DNA of 64,000 nt from Seriola aureovittata (GCF_021018895.1 NC_079368.1:10347501-10411500), one strand, 5' to 3'; shown: positions 31,024 to 44,066, counted from the stretch's first letter. The notes: generated by a model not told the origin, from the sequence alone. Numbers and translations: made by a program.

Positions 31024-34000
31024 CACACACACCACCACCCAAAAACAAAATACAAGCAAACAATAAAAATAAGATCAAAACCTTTAAGACATAGAAATAA
31101 GATTCTCAATACATTATATTCCACTGCTAATACTAATATTATACGCACTGTTTTTAAAATACTGTAGTTGATGTGTTACAATATCATACAGTGCAGCATA
31201 TAGGCGGTTATGTTCATGAGCAGGAAGTGGTTTTGCAACCTGTGGTTTTATATCAGACTCAGTTGACAATATGTTCTACAGATTTCAATTTTTTGTGCTG
31301 ATGGATCATCTCATCATTCGAGAAATTATAGGAACTAAAACTTCTGTTTTAATACTTTTTTTTATCAGACGTGTTTGTCTATTTAGACTGTGCATTGCTA
31401 CACATAATGTTTCTTGAAATGAAGAAGTACTCTGTGTCTTCACCGCGGTTCTCTGAATTCAAATTCACAGAGTCTCTAAGAGAATTAAGTGGTAAATGTC
31501 TTTGTCCCTGTGATGTATGTTTTTGTAGCTCAAGAGGACCAGAGTGAGACGTCACAACAAACAGCAGCCAGTGATGAAGAGAAGGGGACGATGACCCAGG
31601 TACTAACCGCCAGTCACTGCTGATGAAATGTCAGTTGGCCTTCTGGTAGCAAGCTGGGCAATTTCCATCAGTTACAGTTAATCAGTGACTACAGACATGA
31701 CTACTAAGAATGAGTTATGTGTCGTGTTTTCATTTCCCTTTTTTAGAGAATTTGAGATAGTGGCAAACTTTTTTTTTTTCTTTTTTTTTGAAGTGCTGAT
31801 TGTGTGTGTACAGTTGTTTCATCTTGATGGCAGATTGTGAAATGAGTAACAAGGAATAAGTGATTCTGCTTTGAATTCTGCCAGGCCTTCGAAATGCACG
31901 CACACCACAATATTTCACTGCATTCTGAAACTGCAGGAGGTCCTCACAGCCACTATTCTGGTAACTGAAATGAGAGGTACAATATGAGAAACACAAATTA
32001 GCTCATCAAATTTCCAAGACTGATGTTAGTTGAAAGCCTGGTGGTTTCTGTGGTGACTTCTGGCCTGCCGATAGCATCGATCCAGCACGCCATTGACAAT
32101 CATTGCGAGAGTCACATATCAACACACTGACATCAACAGCGCCCACACGGTTTTCCAAAAAAAAAAAAAAAAAGATTTCACTTAGTGGAAATCAACTGAA
32201 TGTTTCACAACAATATTCGCTGTCTGGTGTAGGGTGAGATCTGCAGTGAAGAGGCTTCAGAATATGGCTTAGAGTGCAGACGTTTCCTGTAGGCAACCAC
32301 TGACGCATGAACCTGAAAGTTTTGTGAATCAGATGAATGTGAATCAGTGACCGAAAGTAAATAATCGCTTTGTGAATACCAGTGAATTTTTATGCGAGAT
32401 CCCCAGCAAAAATGTTGCCGTTTCACCTGCCGTAGCTCTCACCCTCACATCACTTTGGATTCAGCTTTGCACATTTATCAACCAGTTTCTCACCCTGGAG
32501 ATACAGGAAATTGAAACGAGGTCTTGGAAATAACATTTTCACACATCTCACATCACATCTTGAAAACAATACAAACAAAAATATCTGCCTCGTCGAGCTG
32601 TTCTCCTGGCTGAGACACAATAACAGTGGAAAGTCAGAGGTGTCGGCTGGTGGCTGGGAACAGCAGTGTGGAGCTGCTGAACTGTGACTCAGTCGGGGCT
32701 ATCTTGGTTAGAGGCCTGCACCTTCACTATTACTCACTCTAGAGGCCTACTTCTCGGAACCAGGAACCGCATAGAGGAACTTGATTCAATATGAAACCAC
32801 CTTGAGCTGTTTTGTTGTACAATGACTACCACAGAAATAAAGCAGCAGCTTCTACGTCTGGTGATTCAAAGTAAAATATTGACATTATTCCATCGCCGTC
32901 TGTGTTTTGACAGGAAATCTATCAAAATTGATCGACGCAGAGGCAAAGTGTGATTTCAGCTTTAATATTGTTCCTGTGAAAACAGTTCAACACCACATCA
33001 CAAAACAAGAAGGTTACGTTTTCAGCTTGTGTTCGCGCCATGTTGTCTCAAAAGGACAATCTCAAAATGGAACTCAGAATATCATCAAGGTTAAAATAGA
33101 GAAACGGTTTTATCAACAGTTTCCCTTCTTATGTTTTGGTAGTTTTACACTTCTCTTCTTGAAATCGCACTTAACTGATGATTTTAATTCTGCATGCCTT
33201 CATTGTTTCATTTCTGCTTTCTTGCAAACCACAAATAGTGACATTGTCAATTTCTTGCATTTGAGTTCTGGGTAGTCCGGGTTGTAACACTTGATACATC
33301 CTTATTTTGTGGTATTTTAAAATCTTCTTCAAAGTAACTGATACATGTTCTGCAGAAAAACAGAAAACATGCAACAGCAGTTTTTTTTTTTTTTTCACCA
33401 TTCGGTTTGTCATCTGTCACCAGTCACTAGTTCATATTGTTTTCAACACTTTATTTATTAATTCCTTCTTATGGCTTATGTTTGTTTTTCAAAGTGACAT
33501 TTGTGAAACAAGTGACTGACAACTCTAGACCAAAAACCCCACAAGTCTGCTGCTATCTCTCCAGACAGGATGTGTAGCGGTTGTCTATTGAAAGTAGCGG
33601 TAAAACCCTACTCTGATTTTGATGTTTCATTTCAGCATTTGTGTCTTACGAGATGACTGTGTGCATCTTTTTCCCACCTATGATAATACCTTCAACTGTA
33701 AAACACAGTTTCCATTATCAGTGCAGTGGACCGTGTCACACTGACAGGAGCTGCTTGGTTTTTGACGCAGAACACACGCTTACGCATGTTCTCTGTCCCT
33801 GCTGCAGGCTTCTCCCCCCGTTATTGAGATTCACGACTCTACGAATGAATGTGAGGAAGAGGTGAGGCCCAGTCTAGTGCAGATGGAGGAGAAGGCTTTT
33901 GTATCGAGTCTGCACTCTTTTATGAAGGACAAAGGTTCGCCCATAGAAAGGATCCCACACCTGGGATTCAAACAGAGTGAGTAAACCTTCATTAGCCTCC

Positions 34001-36696
34001 TGTTTGCTGTTGAATGAACAAAATATTCACATGGAATTAGAATGAGAATAATTCGGTCCTCATGTGTGTTTTTTTCCACTCTCAGTTAATCTTTGGAAGA
34101 TCTACAAAGCGGTTGAGAAACGTGGGGGCTACGATTTAGTGAGTACAAGTTCTTTATTTGACTATTGTTCGCAGTCGATTGGCTGTGTGAACTGGTTTCT
34201 CAGTGGAAAACGTGTGATAGGTCAGGTCCTGCTCTGCGGTGGTTTTTCACCACACCGGAGGACATTTAGGCCTCTGAGCTGTCAGTGCATCACCACACGT
34301 AAAGCGTTGTCTTTGATGATGACACAGTGTGACAAGTTCTGCCTGAGAGTGCAACTCATATTGAAATAGCACTAGAGCAGAGGCAGGGCTCTGAACAGAG
34401 TTGACCCTCACCTCTTCCATCACCGTGTCCCTGGGTGTAAACACAACAATTTAAGCCGCCTACGCGTGTTATATATTTAAAAATGAAAGTGTTCTTTCAG
34501 TACTGAAAACCAGCACTCATGGCATTTAAGCTGCCATCTCCCTTCCTTAAAAACACTTTTAACTCTAGACCTGAGAGCAGGCACAGTGGGGCCCACTGCG
34601 CTTGATGCAATTTGGAACCAAATGTCTGCAGTCTACAGAGGCAAGTTAACTTTGCAACACAACAACTAAAGACATTTAAATTTAAAAAAAATTAAGAGAT
34701 GTAGAAATAAGTGAACCTGTTTAGACTTCAAACACTGTCTATTCAGTACGATTTCAGCTCAAAAGTAAGATTTTTTTTTCTCATTTTACGGGCCTCTGGT
34801 GGCCTTTGGGCCTTAAGCAGCCCTGTGAGGGAAGAGACCATGAGCCTTTTCGTTTTATGTATCACTATGACAAGCCTCTGACTCTTCCTTTCCTCTCACA
34901 TGTTAAAAAAAAAAAAAAAAGATTATTGGAGCAATTATGGACTTTAGCTGTTCTAAATGTGCATTATTTTCCACTGTGTTAACCAACAGGTGACGGCACA
35001 GCGTCTTTGGAAAAAAGTGTATGATGAGCTGGGAGGAAGTCCAGGAAGCACCAGTGCTGCTACTTGCACCCGCAGACACTATGAGAGGTGAGGATGATTC
35101 TGTTTCCGACCAACATGTCCATTCAATCAGCAAGTCAGATGATTCATAATCAGAAAATGTATTTCCTTAGGCTTGTGCTGCCCTTTGAAAGACACATAAA
35201 AGGAGAGGAAGACAAACCTTTGCCACTGAGCAAACCACGGAAGCCCTATAAGAGAAATTTGGATGGCAAGGTCAACAAGGCTGAGGTTAAGAGGAAAAGG
35301 ACACAGTCGGATAGAGAGATGGATTCTGAGGTAACATATATTGTACCTCTGATGAATAGTCTAAAAAAAGAGAAGAATTTCTGCTCCACTTTTAGTGCAT
35401 ATAGTGTTTTTCTAAAACATCCCCTGTGTTATTTCATAGATACTCACCCAGAGGAGTCCAGACGCTGCCTGCCAAAGTGAAGCAGTGATGCATCCTCACA
35501 CTGCTCTCTGGGCTGCCACCTCTGACAGACACCATCCAGACAGCTCTCAGCCAAGCAGAGCCCCCACTGAGATTTGTCCTTCTCTCTACCTTCTCCCGGT
35601 GCCCACATCCAGCCCTTGGACTACTCAGTGCCTTACGACACCAGCATCTGCTGCTGGAGAGGTCATCTCGCCTCTGGAGAAAAAGAAGCGAATGGCTCAG
35701 GCCAGCCTAAACTTGCCCCCGAGTCCACAGAGCGAAGATAAAGAAAGGCCCTCCGTCATCTGCTGCTCCCAGTCTCCAGCCCGGGCTTCTTCCAGCCAGA
35801 ACTGCAACTCCTCTGATGGCTCCCCGCGCCCTTTATCCTCCTCCTCTTCCCGCAGCCCCTCCCCTCTCTCTGTTTCATCAGAGGACGGTCCGGCAGGAAA
35901 CGAAGATAATCCTGCATCAACCTCAGAACTGAGTCAAAACTGTTCCAGCTCTGTTAAAAATACACCCAACCATAGAGAGGACAACAAGTCTGCGAGCTGT
36001 TCCAAAGATCTTACACGACTGAATAAAGACGTTTCTCATGTCAGCTCCCAATCACTGACCACTGACTCAATAAAAAACCAATTTAAAGACTGTCCTTGGA
36101 AGCCATTCCACAAAGGGAGTGGCAAATATTTCCCCCATCCTTACCACCCCTCCGCCTCTTTCCCTGAGAAATCTGACTGTGCTGCAACATCTATGTCTAG
36201 TTTCACCAAAGTTATTCCAAAATCTGTGCAGCTTCTGCGGCCCGCTCCTATTCGACCAAGTTATAAAATTCACCCTAACAGGTTGGCGCACCAGGACGAC
36301 CCTCTGACTTGTGCCAAGAAGCTGAACAACATGGCTCCGTGGCTTTATCAGACAGAGAAGAGGGAGAAATCCAGGACAATGCTACAAAAAGTTCCTCCCG
36401 CTCAGCAGAATCTGTCCCATTCCACCACCCCGCTGCCAGTGTCATGCATCCTGTCAAGCTACGATAAATCAGGGAGAGACTCTCGGCACCAGCCTCCATT
36501 ACACTCTATGTTCCTCCCCAGCAGAATGAGACTACCTCAGTCCCAGCTAATGTACCGTCATATACCAGTGGGTCCAGCTCACTCTGCTCTCATTGGGTCT
36601 ACTGTTTACCCATATCCTTACTCCTTTCCTCTGTTAAATCCCCAAACTGGATATGCCCTACCGGCCATGAATCACATTTATCCTCACAAGCTGTGA
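30307..36696 (+). CDS. arid6: ARID5-family AT-rich DNA-binding protein (arid6-like; arid5a possible)
   Basis: Probable nuclear transcription regulator binding AT-rich DNA. Seven coding exons join in frame: 30307-30310, 31529-31599, 33808-33976, 34086-34138, 34990-35087, 35171-35330, 35440-36696, giving 603 residues. The start at 30307 has a strong Kozak context (G at -3, G at +4); an in-frame weak-context ATG at 30259 would add 16 residues. The ARID domain (about 52-144) has GSPIERIPHLGFKQINLWK, ELGGSPGSTSAATCTRRHYE and ERLVLPFERHIKGEEDKPLP, all diagnostic of ARID5. The rest is Ser/Pro-rich and low complexity, with an SPLEKKK block reminiscent of ARID5A and a short conserved-looking tail. Length is close to human ARID5A (about 594). 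The symbol arid6 rests on the neighbourhood (see the ohnologue finding) and on memory that teleosts carry this third member; arid5a is the alternative. Confidence 0.85.
30634..30669. repeat. Three tandem 12-bp units in ARID intron 1
   Basis: CAAGCTTCAACA, CAAGCTTTAACA and CAAGCTTTAATA follow each other without gaps and differ at one or two positions. Each unit contains an AAGCTT hexamer. Confidence 0.9.
30988..31022. repeat. (CA)n microsatellite in ARID intron 1
   Basis: About sixteen CA units, followed by a degenerate CACACCACCACC tail. Confidence 0.9.
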
Positions 36697-37445
36697 TTTT
36701 TTTTTTTTTTTTTTGTATTTCAACTCCACAGTTGTTGAAATAATCAAAGTTCATCTTTGCACTGAGGAAGGCACCCATGGAGCTTGTTGGCCCACTTTTG
36801 TATTGCGCAGTGTAGTTTTGGTGATGCCTTGCTTGTGTTTTACTGCAATTAACTGACTGTGACCAAAACCAAACAATACTGAAAAGAAATGAAGTCAGAG
36901 TAGTGACGGCGAGGGAGATTTATAGGATGAATGGGTGTGTTGGTTTTTTGCTGTGAATTAATCAATAATACTTAGTATTACACTGGTGTATCATGTAAAT
37001 TTAAAGTGTTAACATAATGAAATTAGCTGTTATTATCTGTTATTTACCCAAGATTGTTTTTGTAAATGTCACTTTACACAATGTACAGGCAAAAATATAC
37101 AAATTTCAATGACATATCTTTATGAATATGAGAAATTCACAATAGATTGCTGAAACACATCTGGTTCAGTTAGAGATAGATAGAAGACAGATTTTTGTCA
37201 GAATCACACTTCTTCTACATTTTTCATCACTTGCACAATTTCAATGACTAAGTTAAAAACTTTCTGGACTGTTTATCATTGTACTGTATCGTGAAGTTTG
37301 TTGAAAACAGTGATACTGTATCTGCCTTATACCAGTGTTATACTTTTTTTTTTTAAACATTACATGCAGATCTCATTGTCATTCAAATGTATTTAAACAG
37401 AAAGTACTAGATGATCATGAATAAATAACAAAAATAAACTAAAAC
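36697..37445 (+). other. arid6: ARID gene 3' UTR with poly(A) signals
   Basis: Starts with a T-tract directly after the stop codon and contains AATAAA at 37420-37425 plus a second at about 37433. No further exons are visible. Confidence 0.6.
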
Positions 37446-38640
37446 ATTGAAACCTTTGGTCCTTTGTAATTATAGAAATGTTGATTTTTTTCAACTGCTT
37501 ATTGATTTTTAATCAGTTTCCCCATCACTTTAAATTTTTCAAATTAATTTATTAGTTGATTTTAATTTGCCACCTGATTTGTGAGTGAGTGACACCATCA
37601 GGAATATTTCATTGGTTTCAGGTTTTTCCACCAGGCACTAATTGTTTCCCACTTAAATGACTAGTTCATCAGCGAGAAGACATTTATGAGAAGCAACATG
37701 ATGACAAAATCAGTGTGCCAGCTGCGTTATTGGTGTCTGTTGATCTGCTTTACAATGACTGCAACTCTCCAAGTTGTGGCAACAACCGTGCAGGTCTGAT
37801 GAAGCACAGATAAGCCCAGGGGAAGCTGCTGTGAGAACTGATATGCAATACTGAACATCACTGCAGCACAGTGTCAATGCCACAGCGGATGCAAGATCAT
37901 TGCCGGTGAAAAACAATTATGTGGCAAGAGCTGTGAACAAAGAAGAGAAGAAAATGTGATAAATTACATTCTGCTGAAAACCACAATGTGGTCTGAAACA
38001 GCTGGAACAAGTGAAGCAGATGATGACATTTCTGTTGAATTCACAAGGGCTGATAAAAGATGAAAAAGGCAGAGATCAGATCTAATAATGCAGGGGAGAC
38101 ATGACATGTTCTCTGTGGGAACTTCATCTGTTGACTGTGTTCTTTGTGCCTGGGAGTAAATAATCACTCATGACTAATACACTTACTTATATTTGTACTT
38201 TATACTTCTGTGCTTTCATTGCCTGCAGCCAGGGGTTGTAACTTGTTAATAATGTATACATTTTTAATCATATTTCAATAGCACTTTTTCATTTACATTA
38301 CTTTAGTAAAAATGCAATTTGCTGCATCATCTAATGCTCATACTCAACTCTATACCACTATTAGTGTGCTTACATACTAATCATAATATATTTTTGGTTT
38401 GGTAGTACTGGGTGGAAAACATTAAATCCCTATTTTAGGACTCTCAGGAAGGACTACTGCTCCTAGGCAGTGTTAAAATCTCGCGTCCTACAAGGGGCAG
38501 GGCAGACACATAAACCAAACATGATACAAACTTCATTCTTAATGTCGATAAACTAATACCTTATTTAACTGTGTAGCCCGTTCAGGCGTTGACATAATCA
38601 TAATACATACATGGGTTGTACACACTTCACGTAGCTTGTG
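37445..38640. other. Intergenic DNA between the ARID gene and gins4
   Basis: AT-rich sequence without recognisable exons. Part of 38180-38330 loosely resembles the TTTACTT/AAGTA-rich teleost MITE family, but is too decayed to delimit. Confidence 0.5.
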
Positions 38641-38691
38641 AGGAACCATGCCTTAAAGGCTGGGCGCAGGGAATAAAATCAACGGCACATA

Positions 38692-38701
38692 TCTCGCGAG
38701 A
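38692..38701. promoter_or_regulatory. gins4: TCTCGCGAGA promoter element upstream of gins4
   Basis: A perfect copy of the 10-bp palindrome TCTCGCGAGA, 193 bp upstream of the gins4 start codon. This motif is established in vertebrate CpG-island promoters of essential genes and is bound by BANP when unmethylated. Its role here is inferred from sequence and position. Confidence 0.75.
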
Positions 38702-38714
38702 ATACCATTTCAGT

Positions 38715-38722
38715 GGCGCCAA
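38715..38722 (-). promoter_or_regulatory. gins4: E2F-like site upstream of gins4
   Basis: GGCGCCAA reads TTGGCGCC on the minus strand, close to the E2F consensus TTTSGCGC. It lies 14 bp downstream of the TCTCGCGAGA element. E2F control would suit a DNA-replication gene, but this is a short motif match. Confidence 0.5.
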
Positions 38723-38893
38723 TAAACAAGGAAAACAGTAAACACATGTTGCTCTGTAGCTAGTTCATGTATGTTTAGCAAAATGCTTTAACTTATGACG
38801 TTGAAATCACTTTTAACTTTACTTTACAGATTTTGTTTCTGTTAAGCTTGGTGTTTTCTTTTTTTTTTTTTTTTTACTTCGTGAAGAAAAACT

Positions 38894-41832
38894 ATGTCGG
38901 ACGCGGACGCTTTGTTTGACGACGGCAGCGATGCCAACCAAGATGACAGCCAGGAGGATGTTATGACTCCGGCGGAGCTGATCGCTAAACTGGAAGAAGT
39001 GAGCTGACGTTGACAAAATGATGACATTTTATGACATGCAGTGCCAAAGATCTTCGACACTCTTATTAGCCTGTCCGCCGCATTTTGACAGTTGTGTTCC
39101 TCTCTGTGCGTCGCAGGCTTGGCTGAATGAGAAGTTCTCACCGGAGCTGCTGGAGAACAAGTCAGAGGTGGTGGAGTGTGTGATGGAGCAGCTGACTCAC
39201 ATGGTAAATTGAATGGGGAGTAGATGCGGCTCTGCCCACATTTCTAAATGTAACAAAACAGCAGATACATGATGGTGCAGAGCTGCAAACAACTATTATT
39301 TACATGACTGATCAAACTGCAGTGGTGGAGGAAGTATTCACGTCCTTTACTCCAGTAAAAGTACAAAGTCCTGCATTGAAAACGTTACTGAAGTATACAC
39401 AAACACCTATTAATAGCAAAATGTACTTATACCAAAAGCTCTTGTGAGTGCTGTACTGTTAAATATATATTTAACTATTAGATTAATGCTGATGCTTTAA
39501 TGTACAAAGACCTTTTTACTGTGGTAACTGACTGAGGTTGAGCTGATGTAAACGACTTTATATTCTGTCAGGTGGTTTAAAGTACAATAATTAAAAAGTA
39601 CAATATGTCCTTCAGGAATATAGAGGACTGGAAGTATAAAGTGGAATGAAAATGAAATGCTCAAATAATGTACCTCAAAATTTTACTTAGTTTCATTCCA
39701 CCACTGTTAAACTGTCAGTTACTTGTCTATAAATGTGGAAAATAGTGAATAAGGTGGAACACAAAATAACATGTCCTCCTATTTGAGAAGCTGGAACAAG
39801 CAAATGTTTGACCTTTTTTGCTTGATAAATTACTTGAATCACAATCAGCTAATTTTTTCAGCACACATTAACACATTATCATGGCAGCTGCTTGCTTTAC
39901 ATTTTTCTGGGTCTTGAGAAATAAATGCTTTGTATATGGCGGCCCTGAGAGGTCAACACACTGCACCTTAAGAAAACGCATGCAAATGGACAAAACAAAC
40001 AAATTCAGAAAACATCATCCTCAATTTGACAACATATGCGCTGAAAATACTCACAACCCAACAGAAGTGTTTCCAGGGGACACTAAAAGGTGAGGAACCC
40101 GGCTGGGGCGCAGTTGTTGTTCAATACTTTGTGACTTTTGAAGTTAAAAGCATTAAACAACAAGTGCATCCCAGCTGGGTTCATCACTTTTTTAAAGTTA
40201 TTCTTTTAGGGCATTCTTTTGCCTTTATTCCTATAGTACAGTGAGGTGTCCGCAGGAAACACTTCAGTTGGGTTGTGAGTATTTGCTGCACGTTTATATA
40301 TTTGGTTGTGTTGTGAATATTTGCAGTACATGTGTTGTCAAATTGATGATGATGTTTTCTGAAGTTGTTTTTCTTTTTTTTTTTTTTTTGTCTATTTGCA
40401 TGTATTTTCTTGCAGTGTTGCAGTGCGTTGAGCTCTCAAGCCACTTTATTTTTTTAGCTGTTTAAATTATAAATCAATTAAATGATATGTATGAATGAAT
40501 TAAAAAGAAGCCCTACAAAGAAATCAGGACATGGTCATGTAATAATATCTATAATCTGACAAGTGTATATACAATATTAAATGTAAAATCTTATTGAAAA
40601 TATTTCCTAGCAGCGTAAAACAAACAAATGTTTGAATCTGTTATTGTGACATAACTGCTGTTGAAATTCTAATACCAGATCCAGATTTGGAAACAGAGGT
40701 GGATCCATGCGCTTACTCATCCATTCAAATAATCAAATCATTTAACCACTGTATGATGTTGCTTTTCTGGTCATTGTAATTCCCCCCGAATATAAGACAT
40801 TTCTCTCACTGTTGTTGTGAACTTCATACCAACAGGAAGCCAACTTGCAGCGGGTGAAGAAAGGTGATGCAAAGGCCAGCGTCCATCGCATGGAAATAGA
40901 CAGGATCCGCTTTGTTCTGAGCAGCTACCTGCGCTCTCGTCTGCAGAAGGTAAGTCAGGTCAACAATACAGCGTGTGCCATAAAGCTCTCACCTCACTAA
41001 GTGCTTGTTGGCAAATTTGCCTGATTTTTGTTCCATGTCTAGATTGAAAAGTTTTTCCCACACGTCCTGGAGAGAGAAAAGTCTCGAGGGGAGGGAGATC
41101 CCTCTCTGCTCTCACCTGAGGAGTTTGCCTTTGCCAAAGAGTGAGTATGGTTAAAATAAGATTAGAGCTGTTACTACTGCTGTTTTGTGACATTTGAGAT
41201 AAAATGTCACAAAAACAAAACAACCCGTGTCTATCTGGCATACAGGTACTATGCCAACACAGAAACGTACCTGAAGGCTGTAGCACTGAAGCGCATGCCC
41301 CCCAACCTACAGACAGTGGATATGCTGAAAGCAGGTAACGTCTCCTCTACTCTTACCACACAGGCTCTTTTGTTCTTAGATGACCTATGACCGAAATACT
41401 GCTATTGGCGTGCGCCGGCAGATGGTGGCATTTTCTCTGACATTTTCACTGACCGTGATGCTAAATCCTGTGTATTCTAATGTGATACCAGTGCCCGAGC
41501 CCTGCTTGGACTCCTTTGTGTTTCTGCGGGTGAAGGAGAGACAGGAAAACATCTTGGTGGAGCCTGAAACAGACGATCAGAGGTACTGAATTCATCAACA
41601 TGTCACTTGATGTGTTGTCACTGTTTTCCAAACCCAGTAGGGGGCAGTGTTACCTTTTCACATTCAGTCCTGTTATATTTTTCTGCATCGATACTAAAAC
41701 AACTGATATTATCTCTACTGCGTGTCTTCTATCAGAGAGTATGTTGTGGATCTTGAAGAGGGCTCTCAGCACCTAATGCGGTATCGAACTATCGCACCAC
41801 TTGTTTCAAGTGGAGCTGTCCAATTAATTTGA
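38894..41832 (+). CDS. gins4: GINS complex subunit 4 (SLD5)
   Basis: Subunit of the GINS tetramer, which with CDC45 and MCM2-7 forms the replicative CMG helicase in the nucleus. Seven coding exons join in frame: 38894-38998, 39117-39203, 40836-40949, 41043-41140, 41246-41334, 41492-41582, 41736-41832. They give 226 residues (human 223). Family-diagnostic stretches include MTPAELIAKLEEAWLNEKF, SPELLENKSEVVECVMEQL, IRFVLSSYLRSRLQKIEKFF, LKRMPPNLQTVDM and the C-terminus TIAPLVSSGAVQLI, matching human SLD5 almost residue for residue at the end. The start is the first ATG after the promoter elements and begins an acidic N-terminus, as in the family. Intron 2 carries a MITE insertion at 39320-39706. 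No missing residues or frame breaks were seen. Confidence 0.95.
39320..39706 (+). mobile_element. Non-autonomous hAT-like MITE in gins4 intron 2
   Basis: A 387-bp element bounded by CAGTGGTGGA and its inverted complement TCCACCACTG. It is flanked by near-identical 8-bp duplications, TCAAACTG at 39312-39319 and TTAAACTG at 39707-39714 (7 of 8 match). An 8-bp target-site duplication is characteristic of hAT transposons. The interior is AT-rich with repeated AGTAAAAGTAC-like words and no transposase frame. The TIR family is very common in teleost genomes; the superfamily assignment rests on the duplication length. Confidence 0.8.
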
Positions 41833-43140
41833 ATGTGGAGGTGAGTAACAATGAGGCTGACTGTGTCATCTTTCTCGTTAACTCAATACTGCCCTCGCGC
41901 CCTCTTGTTCAGACATCTGCTAATTCATTTCTGCAGATCTTACATAAGCAACTGCCTTGCAGTGACATCTGGATGTATTTTTAGCTCTCACTTATTTTTT
42001 GCAGTGTTCATTGTCTCTTGGCAACAGATTATGAAAGAAAAGTACCTCTTTTACGGACAACAATATGTTAACAATACGTTGGACTTGTCATCTCACTGAA
42101 CAGTTAACACATCTGACACATAGGATTTTTTTTATGTTGCAGGTCTGTGTGTTGGTGTGGATGGCTCCAGGAGGTCATAAAATGAGTATCGGCTCATTAT
42201 CATTTGTGGTACCATGGCTTCAAGAAATGTAATTCAGTGCAACATATTAACACCAAATATAAGGTCACTACTAATGAGAAGTGAAGGCTGTGAATGAACA
42301 CTGTTCAACAACCCAGCTTTTGCAGTGCTGTGTTATTTTTGGACCTTTTTTTTTTTTTTTTTTTAAATCATGTCACAACATAAGTTTGGTTACATAATTA
42401 TAATGTTATTCTGGTGTGTTTGGCTTGGTGAGACTGGTAAAGACTCTTAAGACTCTATCTAATCTGCCAATTCACCACTCCCTCTGTTACTATATCCAGA
42501 TGACCTGCATTACTGGGCTTTTCCTCTGCTGCTCAATAACAGGATGCATCAAATGACCTGAAGGTGAAATTTCATCATTTCACTTGGCATCACAATGCTG
42601 AGCATCACAAGGTGCAGATGCTAATTTATGTGTATGTTTGTTTGAAAGCTGTTTCTTTTGGTGAAGTTCACGCTCAATATGAATTACTGTCATTATAAAT
42701 AATAGAAATCCTGTTAATGTTCAGAAAGTGTCTGTGCATGTCTTCGCCTTGATTACCAAATCCAGTTTTATCTGCTTTTCAACACCTCTCTGTGTCACAA
42801 GTTTGAAGTTTCTTTTGATTGTGTGTTTTTTAGTTTCACCCTAAGAGGACGCGTGGAACATTTCTTCTCTGAGACATAATTGTTATAATAGTGTTATATA
42901 AGCATTTCACATGGAGCAAGCGGTGCTCATTGTTTGCCCTCACACAAAATTGTGCAGTAATTGAAGCCAATAAGGGACTGAGAGAAATCCGGCTTTTCAT
43001 AACTGAACTACATGTCAACAGATGGTCGTCCTCTTGAACTGCACTGCTGATCTAGCTAATATCCAGTCCTACAACCCCTTGTTGTTAGGAGATCAGGATC
43101 AAGCATTTATAGTTCATGAATGCTAACTTGCATAATAAAT
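41833..43140 (+). other. gins4: gins4 downstream region / possible 3' UTR
   Basis: No exons seen. A T-tract lies at about 42346-42364. The first clear AATAAA downstream is at 43136-43141, about 1.3 kb from the stop codon, so the true 3' end is uncertain. Confidence 0.4.
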
Positions 43141-43413
43141 GTTGGAAAATGAAAATAGCGATCCCTTAGACCTTGAAAATAGTTGGAAATGTGGCATTGG
43201 AAAAATAATAAAACCTTAAAAAATTTGCAAATGATTAAATGGGTATGAGAGTAATTCGGTTTATAATTTATTAATCATAGCACTTCATCGTTCAACCTCT
43301 ATCAGCTTTCTGGACGTCTTCTCATGCAAGTGCAGAAAGTCAAATCCTTTCATTCTAACTGTTTTAAGTCATTAAAATGCCCTTGAGTTTGGCGTCCAAA
43401 TACATCTCCCCAA

Positions 43414-43460
43414 GCGTGGGTGACGTGTTTCATGTAACTCAATATGTATACACGTACGTG
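43414..43460. promoter_or_regulatory. Cluster of CGTG (HRE/E-box/CRE-like) motifs upstream of the PPP1R3C-like gene
   Basis: GCGTG at 43414-43418, TGACGTG at 43421-43427 and the perfect palindrome CACGTACGTG at 43451-43460 lie within 47 bp, about 600 bp upstream of the TATA box. They match hypoxia-response (RCGTG), CRE-half and bHLH half-site patterns. Mammalian PPP1R3C is an established hypoxia (HIF-1) target; conservation here is inference. Confidence 0.4.
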
Positions 43461-44058
43461 GCTTGATACTCGAATAGCACCCTCGGTTAGATTACTGGCA
43501 TGCTGAGAGTCGTTTGTAATCTGGCCCTTCCTCAGCGTCACACATGCTGACGGACTTAGGGACAGCGATCCCTTCGAGACACGAGCGAACCAGCAGTGGA
43601 CCTGGATTCAGGCCCAGGCCTCAGTGGGATCTGTGTCCATTGACAGGTCTGAGAATAGAGACCAGGATGACTGGAATAGTTTCCACAATGACGGGCTGTG
43701 CTGCATCTACCTACAGTTGACCTGTATATACTTTTATCGCCATGTCAGCACTGATACGACAGATTTGAGGTGACAATACAAAGACATAACTTCACATAAA
43801 TCTTTACAGCTAGAACATACTGGTGTGATAACAAGTTTTTGCACTGACACTCAAATTCTGAATAATGCTACAAATAAAGCACAGAAATAAAAAATAATAA
43901 TAATTTTAAAAAAGGGTCCGTTGCTGCACATTATCTATAATCCTCGTTAGATGCAGGTCTACAACAACTTTAGCAGAACACAAAAACACAATAATCAGCT
44001 GATTGGTCGGGAGAGTGAAGAGGGTGGAGTATACAACATGGCATATTAACTGAGGTAG

Positions 44059-44066
44059 TATAAATA
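44059..44066 (+). promoter_or_regulatory. TATA box of the PPP1R3C-like gene
   Basis: TATAAATA precedes a probable transcription start near 44090 and a short noncoding first exon. That exon would end at the donor GTAAGA (44142), and the next begins after CTCCAG at 44257. Confidence 0.6.
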
